Positions 32,737-42,100 of a stretch of DNA of 45,854 nucleotides are shown here, piece by piece. Each line of letters starts with the position of its first letter. Positions within the stretch are counted from its first letter, which is position 1. Below the pieces are notes generated by a model. That model was not told where the DNA came from and made no database searches. It was given only the letters and a program-made list of their open reading frames with translations. Made by a program: the position numbers and the translations under genes. Source of the stretch: an uncultured Oscillospiraceae bacterium (GTDB lineage Bacteria; Bacillota; Clostridia; Oscillospirales; Acutalibacteraceae); NCBI GenBank assembly GCA_900542375.1, contig UQNI01000008.1, forward strand, positions 1 through 45,854, written 5' to 3'.

Positions 32737-34275
32737 ATGGAATATCATTTGAGAACTGAGGTGTTACAGGGTACAGAGGTTGTATTTGACGGATGTCAGG
32801 AACAACCTGTTGATTTGACTCTTTCTTTACCTGATTATTGCCCGGATATTCAGCGTATTCTAAAGTGTCAGATTTATCCTTGTATTACCAGTAAAAGCAT
32901 TGTTGGAGACAGTCTGGAAGTAAACGGCAATACCATGCTGCGCATTTTATATGTTGACTCTGTGGGGTTGCCTATTCGCTGCTGTGAAAAAATCAGCACG
33001 TTTACCACCAATATTCCAATGAAAAAAACATTGGATAACCCAATTGCATTTGTAAAAGCAAAAGTAGAATATGTAAATTGCCGGGCAACCAGTCCCCGTA
33101 AGTTGGATATTCACGGTGCGTTTTCCGTTTGTGCAAAAGTCCTGGAGCATGTGCCACAGGATATTTTGTGTGATATTGAAGGCGATGATATCCAGCAAAT
33201 GAAATCAGAAATTGAAGCAAGCAATATTGCAGGTATGACGCAGGAAGCGTTTTCAGTCAGTGAAGTATTGGAAATCAGCAGCGGAAAGCAAGCTGCGGAG
33301 ACTATTATTCGTTCCGATTGCTCCATTACTATGGACGATATGAAAGTACTTGACAATAAGTTGATTTTGCAGGGAGAAGTCATTGTCAAGATTTTGTATT
33401 CTTCCGGTATGGGAGAAACGCTGCCGGAACATATGGAGTATACCATTCCGTACAGTCAAATGATTGATTGTGCGGGGGTTACAGAACAGTGTATGTGCGA
33501 CGTGCGTGTGGAAGCAATGGGGGCCGATGTTCAAATCAAAACGGACTCAGCAGGAGAAAATATGCTGTTTGAAGCAGAGGTACGGGCAATGGCTCATGTA
33601 ACTGCTTACATGAATGAGAGATTCACTGTTGTGACAGACGCTTATTCTACAGAACATAATCTGAATTTGGAATACAAACAGCACACTTTGCATAAGTTGG
33701 TAGAAATTATAAAAGACAGTGATGTTCAGAAAAACAATTTTGAAGTAGACGACATTGGTATTTCACAGGTGATTGATGTCTGGAACGAAATGAAATCCGT
33801 AACAGCTTCCATTGATGAAGGAAATATTGTTTACAGCGGCAAATATAATGTTTGTATTCTTGCAATGGGCAGTGAAGGAAAACCGTTCTATTTTGAACGT
33901 ATGGTAGATTTTAAATGCAGTCATGATTGGTCAAACACTTCAGACAGCATGAAATGTGACGCAATGGTACATATCAAAAGTATGAATTATCGAATCACAG
34001 GAAATTCAGGAATAGAAGTAAAAGTGGAACTTTCATTGACGGCAGCTATATTACAGGAGTTTTCCTACAAAGCCATTATTGCAGCTTCGACAGATGAAGA
34101 ACATCCGGTATTAAAAGACAGCAAGGCTGCTTTGATTATTTATTATGCGGAAACCGGAGAAAGTTTATGGAATATTGCAAGACAATATTATACTTCGGTG
34201 AATGCAATTAAGGAAGAAAATGATTTGTCAGATGATAACGTGGTATCAAAAGGTATGTTGTTCATACCCGTGTAA
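32737..34275 (+). CDS. sipL: SipL-like spore coat protein (DUF3794 repeats + LysM)
   Basis: This 512-residue protein has an N-terminal DUF3794 unit with the hallmark SLPDYCPDIQRILKC (near residue 30), at least one and probably two further DUF3794-like units (about 165-290 and 310-440), and a C-terminal LysM domain (about 465-512, ETGESLWNIARQYY ... NVVSKGMLFIPV). This layout and length match SipL of Clostridioides difficile, which binds SpoIVA through its LysM domain and tethers the coat to the forespore. The next gene being spoIVA supports the call. AAGGAGAG precedes the ATG. A hairpin separates it from spoIVA. Confidence 0.85.
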   Translation: MEYHLRTEVLQGTEVVFDGCQEQPVDLTLSLPDYCPDIQRILKCQIYPCITSKSIVGDSLEVNGNTMLRILYVDSVGLPIRCCEKISTFTTNIPMKKTLDNPIAFVKAKVEYVNCRATSPRKLDIHGAFSVCAKVLEHVPQDILCDIEGDDIQQMKSEIEASNIAGMTQEAFSVSEVLEISSGKQAAETIIRSDCSITMDDMKVLDNKLILQGEVIVKILYSSGMGETLPEHMEYTIPYSQMIDCAGVTEQCMCDVRVEAMGADVQIKTDSAGENMLFEAEVRAMAHVTAYMNERFTVVTDAYSTEHNLNLEYKQHTLHKLVEIIKDSDVQKNNFEVDDIGISQVIDVWNEMKSVTASIDEGNIVYSGKYNVCILAMGSEGKPFYFERMVDFKCSHDWSNTSDSMKCDAMVHIKSMNYRITGNSGIEVKVELSLTAAILQEFSYKAIIAASTDEEHPVLKDSKAALIIYYAETGESLWNIARQYYTSVNAIKEENDLSDDNVVSKGMLFIPV

Positions 34276-34286
34276 ACGAACATCGC

Positions 34287-34317
34287 AAAACCCATTTTCC
34301 ATAAAAATGGGTTTTTA
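34287..34317 (+). terminator. Hairpin between sipL-like gene and spoIVA
   Basis: AAAACCCATTTT (34287-34298), loop CCATA, AAAATGGGTTTT (34304-34315). The T-run is part of the stem, so termination may be partial. Confidence 0.7.
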
Positions 34318-34353
34318 TCAAATACTTTTTGATGGAAAATGGGGGGTATAAAA

Positions 34354-35829
34354 ATGGGAAATTCAATTTATCAAGACATTGCCGAACGTACAAAAGGCAG
34401 TGTGTATATTGGTGTAATCGGTCCTGTTAGAACGGGAAAATCTACTTTTATCAAACGGTTTATGGATACCATTGTCATTCCGAATATGGACGGAGATTTT
34501 GAAAAAGAACGTGCCATTGATGAAATGCCGCAGTCAGCTGCAGGCAGAACCATTATGACAACAGAACCGAAATTTATTCCGGAACAGGCAGTTGCCGTTC
34601 ATTTGGATGACAATGCTTCGTTCAATGTGAGAATGATTGACTGCGTAGGCTATATTGTACCAAGTTCTCTTGGTTATGTGGAAAATGACGCACCGCGCAT
34701 GGTGATGACTCCATGGTTTGAAGAGCCGATTCCATTTAATATGGCAGCGGAGATAGGTACCAAAAAAGTAATTACAGAACATTCTACCATTGGACTTGTC
34801 ATTACAACCGATGGCAGTATCAGTGATATTCCGAGAGAAGAATACGAGGAAGCGGAAGAACGGGTGATTACGGAATTAAAGGAAATTGACAAACCTTTTA
34901 TCGTTTTGGTCAACTGTACCAATCCATACAGCGATGAGTCCCAGGCATTGTGCAGACGTTTGCAGGAGCGTTATCATGTGCCGGTGGTTGCAGTAAACTG
35001 TTTGGAGCTAAGCGAAGAAGAAATTAAAAATATTTTACAAAAAGTATTGTATCAGTTCCCTGTCAAAGAAATTAAGGTGGATATGCCACAATGGCTTTGC
35101 AGTTTGGAAAAAGAACATTGGTTGCGTTCTGCGGTATTCACTTCTATCAAGCAATCGGCAAGTCACATTTGCAGGGTAGGTCAGGTAGGAGATATTCATA
35201 CCCAGGTGATGTCCTGTGAATATGTTTCTTCCTCCAAAACCACTATGATTGATTTGGGAACGGGCCATGCGAGAATTACCATTGATTTAAAACAAGAACT
35301 GTTTTTCCAAGTGCTTGGTGAAAAGACCGGCATGAAAATAGAAAATGAAGGCGCGTTATTATCTTGCATGATGCAGTTTATTCACATGAAAGAGCAATAT
35401 GATAAATTGAAAGACGCTTATGATGATGTTTTGGAAACAGGATATGGTATTGTGATGCCGGGTATTGACGAACTGACGTTGGAAGAACCTGAAATTATCA
35501 AACAAGGCGGCAGATACGGTATCCGTCTGAAAGCTGCGGCGCCGTCCATACAAATGATGAGAACCAACATCACCACTGAAATTACACCGATGGTTGGCTC
35601 TGAGCAGCAGTCTGAAGATTTAATTGCATATTTGATGAAGGAATTTGATGAAAACCCATCTCAAATTTGGCAGTCTAATATTTTTGGAAAGTCGCTGCAT
35701 GAATTGGTAAACGAGGGTTTACATAATAAATTGTATCGTATGCCGATAGAGGCCAGAAATAAAGTACGTCAGACCATTGAACGTATTATCAATGATGGAT
35801 GCAACGGATTAATTTGCATCATTTTATAA
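34354..35829 (+). CDS. spoIVA: Stage IV sporulation protein A (coat-base ATPase)
   Basis: This 491-residue protein is essentially the length of Bacillus SpoIVA (492). The N-terminal ATPase domain has Walker A GPVRTGKST (residues 23-31) in the family context IYQDIAERTKGSVYIGVIG, and a DCVGYIVP segment typical of SpoIVA. The C-terminus ends with a conserved hydrophobic tail (DGCNGLICIIL). SpoIVA polymerises with ATP hydrolysis on the outer forespore membrane, recruited by SpoVM. The ATG at 34354 is chosen because GGGGGG lies seven bases upstream and MGNSIYQDIAERT fits the family; an in-frame start at 34339 would include the ribosome site. Confidence 0.97.
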   Translation: MGNSIYQDIAERTKGSVYIGVIGPVRTGKSTFIKRFMDTIVIPNMDGDFEKERAIDEMPQSAAGRTIMTTEPKFIPEQAVAVHLDDNASFNVRMIDCVGYIVPSSLGYVENDAPRMVMTPWFEEPIPFNMAAEIGTKKVITEHSTIGLVITTDGSISDIPREEYEEAEERVITELKEIDKPFIVLVNCTNPYSDESQALCRRLQERYHVPVVAVNCLELSEEEIKNILQKVLYQFPVKEIKVDMPQWLCSLEKEHWLRSAVFTSIKQSASHICRVGQVGDIHTQVMSCEYVSSSKTTMIDLGTGHARITIDLKQELFFQVLGEKTGMKIENEGALLSCMMQFIHMKEQYDKLKDAYDDVLETGYGIVMPGIDELTLEEPEIIKQGGRYGIRLKAAAPSIQMMRTNITTEITPMVGSEQQSEDLIAYLMKEFDENPSQIWQSNIFGKSLHELVNEGLHNKLYRMPIEARNKVRQTIERIINDGCNGLICIIL

Positions 35830-35851
35830 ATAATATACTGTCTGTTTTATT

Positions 35852-35882
35852 CGGAGTGCAAAATTTTGCACTCCGTTTTTTT
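35852..35882 (+). terminator. Rho-independent terminator after spoIVA
   Basis: A 24-base perfect palindrome from CGGAGTGC to GCACTCCG (35852-35875), then a run of seven or more T. Confidence 0.92.
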
Positions 35883-36187
35883 ATTTTTATGGTAAAAATA
35901 TTGTAATAGTTGTAAAAAAATTATACATATATGAAATATTTAAGATATAATGAATAAAAACAGTAATCGAAAAATGTATATTTTACTCTTTGTAAAATGG
36001 GGGTGCTTGTACTTTTTTGGAGTAAAAATGTATGTATTTACTGGGGTTATCATATAATGAAGTAACTTTGCTGAAATTTTTGGAAAGTAAATTTGACAAC
36101 TTTTTATCCAAATAGTATAATAATAACTAATTTATGAAGAAACTGTGTACAACTATTTTTGAGATTGAGTGAGAGGTAACGGAAAAT
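35883..36187. other. AT-rich upstream region of the giant gene
   Basis: No gene is supported. The far end carries the perfect promoter listed separately. Further up, AGTAAA (about 36018) and TTTACT (about 36034) flank an AATGTATGTA core, a possible operator-like inverted repeat. AT content is markedly higher than in the neighbouring genes. Confidence 0.4.
36093..36121 (+). promoter_or_regulatory. Consensus sigma-A promoter of the giant repeat gene
   Basis: TTGACA (36093-36098), exactly 17 bases, TATAAT (36116-36121): both boxes are perfect. It predicts a leader of about 60 nt before the ATG at 36188, with an AGAGGTAAC ribosome site. Confidence 0.9.
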
Positions 36188-39100
36188 ATGAAAATAAAGA
36201 AAAAACACGTGCTGATAGCATCTCCGATTGTAGTGGTGCTATTGTTGGCGTCTTTTGTGTTTTTCTACGGCATGAGCCGAAACTATGAGGAACCGGAAGA
36301 CACCGTTGCGGGCGTCGGATTGTCTGATATTATGGCAAAGCCGGACTCGGGAACGCCTGCGGATTATACGCCGCAGGAGAATGCCGCCATTGCGCTGGGC
36401 GTAATCAGGGATATTGGCAAATATAACACCGAAATGACCGGTGATATTAATGCCAATATCGGTTTTATGACATATGTGCAAAATATGAAAGACATTAAAA
36501 TTGTCAATGGAGATGAGATGTACCAAGAATCGGTCAGCTTAAGTTCCATGGCAAATGTTGCACAGCAAAAATATATTCAAGATAATAATAAAATTTTCTT
36601 GGTGCGCAGTGCGGATAATATTTCAGGTCAAAATGTAACTTGGTCTGATGATATTACACCGATTTCGGAAGAAACGTATACCGATACTTACGGATTACTG
36701 CCAAACGGCATTTCTCCTTATGTCGTATCAAAAAGTACGATTTTATCGGCTAAAGTAGTGGAAGAAAGCCAAGACAAATATGTTTATACATATGAGTTGG
36801 ATCCCGAAACAGCTCCGGCTTACTACCGCAGACAAGTAAAAACACTTTCAGGTTCCCAGAAAAATCCGTTATTCCATTCTGTTCAACTTACCATTGAAAT
36901 GGATAAGGATTGGAAGCCGATTAAAATTACCATGAATGAAAATTATGATATTTCCATTCCTGTTTTAGGTAGTGCCAACTGTACCACAGAATACACCGAA
37001 GTATTCAAAGATTACGGTGAAGAACAGGATATTCCGGATAAAGATTTATACACCACATTCATTCGTGATAAATATGACCCAAATAATTTAGCCTCTTTAG
37101 ACGGTTCCGGCGAAACCGATATGAAAGCGTATTTAGGAAAAGTATTTGGCGCCGATGAAAATGGTTTGTTTGGGTTAGAAGCTGATGTAACCATAAAAGG
37201 TACGTCTCAAAAAGCTTATATTGAAGGCAACTTGCAAACAGATACCTATCAAATTCAACTTGGCGATGTATTTGCATGCTTAAAAGGTGACCGTCTGTAT
37301 TTGAATTACGGAAATTTAAAATACTATATTACCGTAGACGGATTGATGGAAGCAATGGAAAATGTTGCGGATGCCGCAGGCTTCCAAATCCCGGATATGG
37401 ATTCCGATTTCATGAGCCAATTCATGGAGAATATGACTACCACACAAAAAGATGGTATGCAGGAAATGACCATGAATGCCGACGGTATGAGTTTGGTGGT
37501 TCATTTGGAAGACGGTACCATGAAGTTAATAGATACAAGTTTGCAGGTAAACATGAGTGGTTTGCAGCTAAGTGCATATGTAAAACCCAGCGCAACAGGC
37601 CACGCTTTCCCGCGTATTGATGCAACCTATGAAAATATGCTGCCTTTGATGGAATACATCAATCCGGTAATTTACTTAGTGAATGCAGACAGTTGGGAGT
37701 TTGACACCAACTTTACTTTAACAGGTGAACCGAATATTACACAAAATGCATATGTAAAAATGGTGCGCACCAACAGCGGTATCAATGCACAAGTAGATAC
37801 TGATATTCTGGGACAGCATCTAACCGTTCGCTTGGTAAACGGTATGGCATATGTTGATTACGGCAACTTGAAGATTTCATTGAATACAACAGATATGGAT
37901 GAAATCTCAAAAGAATTGCAATCTATTTTGCCGGCAGCGGCAGGCGATTTTTCTCTGACAGATATCCTCCCACAGGCTTATTTGGATTTATTTGCAAATC
38001 CCGATATTGAGAGCCTTGTCAGAAATATGACGCCGATTCAGGTACAAGGAAATACGGTTTCCCTTGGATTTAGAATCGGAAATGATACCGTTCGTTTTTC
38101 TGCAACGAAAAAGGGAAACATCTTGACCGACTTTGTTTTGGATGGCATTTCTATCAGTAATGCCAAGCTAAATGCCAGTGTAAAATTAACTGCAATGAAT
38201 GCTTCCAGAACAACAGTTAATACCAATAATTCCGGTTATGTCAAATTGGAAGATATTCTTTCTTACGTTGAACCTCTTATGAATTTGGCAAACGGAAAAA
38301 CAATTGATTTAACAGCAACGCTTATGCTGAGAGGCGACCTCAATTATAATCAAGACGTTCACGTGCTTTTAACGAAAAACGGAAACAGCTTTGACGCATC
38401 TTTGTCTGCAAATGTATTGGGAACACAAATTGATTTGAAATTTATCAATCAAGTAGCATATGTTGATGTTGGTAATTTGAAATTAAAATTACATACCACC
38501 GATATCAACGAAATTATGTCTGAGATTCAGCAAATTGCTCCAATCGGAGGAGATTTACCAGACCTTAGCGAATTATTCCCACAAGAATACATTGATTTAA
38601 TCACAAACTTTAATGTGGCCGATATGCTTCAAAGTATCCAAAGCTTGCAAGTGGCGCATAACAAATTGACACTTGTCGTTGGAAGCGGCGGTTTACGTTT
38701 AGAGGCAGTACGCAGAGGAGACGAACTTGCTGCCTTTGGACTGTATGATTTATCCATGCAGAACAACAAAGTGAATTTGTATGTAAAAATTAACTCTTCC
38801 GGTACACAGCAAGGCACTCTGTCTGTTGACGAAGCTGCATATACAGATTTGGCAGACTTAGCCAAATTTGCATTGCCAATCAAAAATACTATGAATTCCA
38901 CCAGTTTTGTGTTTGATGTGGATTTGAATATGCAAGGGCAAACTTCTTTGGCACAAAATGCCAGATTAACAGTCGTTCGCAAAGGTAGTGCAACTGACCT
39001 TGAATTGACTGCAGATGTATATGGAAATCCGTTAAGCATAAAGTGGATTGATAACACAGCTTATATTCAATATGGTGCAATTAAAATCAGTGCTGACCAA

Positions 39101-42100
39101 TATACACTGAGTGATACTTTGGAAAAATTATTGCCGGGTGCAATACCTTCCGAATTTACAGACTTTATGACCAATATGAGCATAGATTCCATATTGAATT
39201 CCGTACAGTACCTAAAAGTAAACGATACGACTGCTTCTGTGGGAGTTGTGTTGGGAGAACAAACATTATCACTGGAAATCAGCCGCAATGACGAATTTAT
39301 TACTTCCGGCCGACTGACAGGGCTTAATGTAGGCGGCAGTCAATTGGATGTTTCCATGCATGCCTTGTATATGACGCCTGAACAACTTCCGATTACTGTA
39401 AATGCAAGTGAATATACTACAACGGACGAAGCGGTTCCTACCATTCGTGCTATTATGAATACAGTGAACGCTTCCAGTTACCAATTTGACGCACAAATTG
39501 CGCTAAGCGGTGAACAAAACCTGACCCAAACCGCAAAGGTAAAATTAAGCCGTTCTGACAATGGCATGAATGGTGAAGTGGAGACTATGATTGCCGGTCA
39601 GTTGTTAGATGTAAAACTAATTGATGGAATTACCTATGTGGAATACGGTAATATCAAAGTCAAATTCAATCTTGCCGACATGGAAACCATTATCAGCGGT
39701 ATCCAGGAGATATTGCCGCAGGATGCTCAAAACTTTGATATTTCTGCCTTGCTTCCTCAATCTTATATTGATGCCTATGAACAATTGGGTATCAACGATA
39801 TGGTAACTGCATTCCAATCTAACAACATTACCTTAGAGAGTTTACAGCCAATCTTTGCTCTGGTGGGTCAAATCGAAACATTTGACTTAGATGCAAACGG
39901 TGCCGCAGTGACATTAAACTTTGGTGGGGATACCATTTCCATGGCGGCAAACCGTTCTTATGATTATATTTCAGAGATTCATGTAGGCGGCGTAACCGTA
40001 CAGAACAGTGCATTGACATTAGATTTAACCAATGGGGTAGGCGGAAAACGCTCTTTGCCAATCCGTTTAGGAAATGGTGATTATGCAGACGCTTCTGATT
40101 TGATTGGATTTGTAAAGCCAATTCAAAATCTGTTGCAGGCAAACAGTTTCGACTTTGATGTAAATATCGGTCTAAAAGGCGATATCAATTTCAATCAAAC
40201 AGCCAATGTCAAACTGGTACGTGACGGCTCCAATATCAAAACCGAAGTTTCCGCTGACCTTTATGGCGGAACATTGAAGGTTACCTACATAGATGGTGTT
40301 ACTTATATTGCATACGGCAATTTGAAAGTAAAAGTGGATTCCAATGATTTCGAGGAAATTCAGCAAGCAATCAAAGAACTGATTCCGCAAGGAACAGAGA
40401 ATATTGATATTAGCAAACTGATTCCTCAGGCTTATTTGGACTACTTCCAAAGCGAATGGACCTTAACTAAAATCATGAGTTCCATTGAAGGTATCCATGT
40501 CAATGGTAATACCGTTTCAGCTGATATAAAAATTGGCGATGATTTGATTACGGTATCTGCAATCAGAGACGGAGATTATCTCACCAATGCAACCGTAAAC
40601 GGACTGACTGTGCTGAATGGTTCGTTAACACTGGAGGCAACTCTCAATCAAACAAGTACAGATATTTGGGATATTTCTGTAAATCCGGATGAGTATTTTG
40701 ATATTAAGCAACTGTTGTCCTTGTCAAATGCAGTAAAACATGCAGTGGATGCTACCAGCTATGAATTTGATGTGAATGCGGCTCTTTCCGGAGAGCAAAC
40801 ATTCAATGAAACAGCACATGTTCGTTTGGTACGTACCGAACAAGGCGTGCAGGCAGAAATATCTGCCGAATTGGAAGGCGCAACTTTATTGGTTCAGCAA
40901 AAAGACAGCACTACCTATATGCAATACGGTGAGCTGAAAGTAAAATTAAACAATGCAGATGCGCAAAGTGTAATGGAAACATTGAAAGACATTCTGCCTG
41001 AAAATTCCTTCAATATGGATTTATCTAAGTTTGTACCGCAATCTTATATTGATTGGTATAACGGATTACAGCTTGGTCAGTTTATTCAGGATGTACAGTC
41101 AGGCAATATCAATCAAACAACCATTGAACCTGTATTTAAAATGCTGCAGTCCATCGCATCTGTGACCGCAGATGACACTTCTGCTACCGTTTCAGTACAG
41201 GTAGGTGAAGATTTGATTCCGATTCATGTCGTTCATGACGGAACAAACTTTACCAATGTTTCTTTACAGAATCTGTCTGTTCTAAACAGCAAACTAAATT
41301 TAGAGGCAACTGTAACAAATATCACAACGGAAACACTACCTCTCACACAACTGAATGATGCAAAATTTGCAGACGTGAAACAAATTGCGGACTTTATGCC
41401 TGCGGTTATGAATACCATTGAGGCAAACCGTTATGCATTTACGGGTAAAGTACAAATTGGTGACCGAACTGTAGAGACTAACGTCACTGTTATTAAGAAT
41501 GGTACTTCTGCAGACGCACAAGTGACTACTACGATTGGCGGCGCTGAACTGACCGTACAGTATATTGGAAATACCACTTATGTACAATACGGTAATATCA
41601 AATTCATGCTGCATGATGCAGATTTACAAACTGTCATAGAGGAGATAAAGGCTGTACTTCCTGCGGATACTCCTGCATTTGATTTATCTGCAATTTTGCC
41701 TCAGGCTTATTTGGATGAAATCAATGCACTAGGTCTGGAACAATTCATTTCAGATATGCAAGCAGGTAATATCAATAGGGAATCAATTGTTCCGATTTTG
41801 AAGCTTGCACAGAAAGTGCAACTTCAGGCACAGGAAAATCAACTGACTGTTTCTACCGGACTAGGTGAAGACAGAATTCAGTTGATTGTAACAAGTCAAA
41901 ACGGCTTACTGCATACAGCAGAACTCAGCGGTTTGACAGTAATGGGCCAGCAGACAGTAATATCTGCCCAAATGAATCACGTAGATAGCGGAGTTCCTGA
42001 TATTACAAATGATGGAACCGGTTATGTGAATATTGCAGACGGTATTGGTTTTGTAAAACCAATTGCACAGTTGGCAACTGCCGATACTATGGAATTTACT

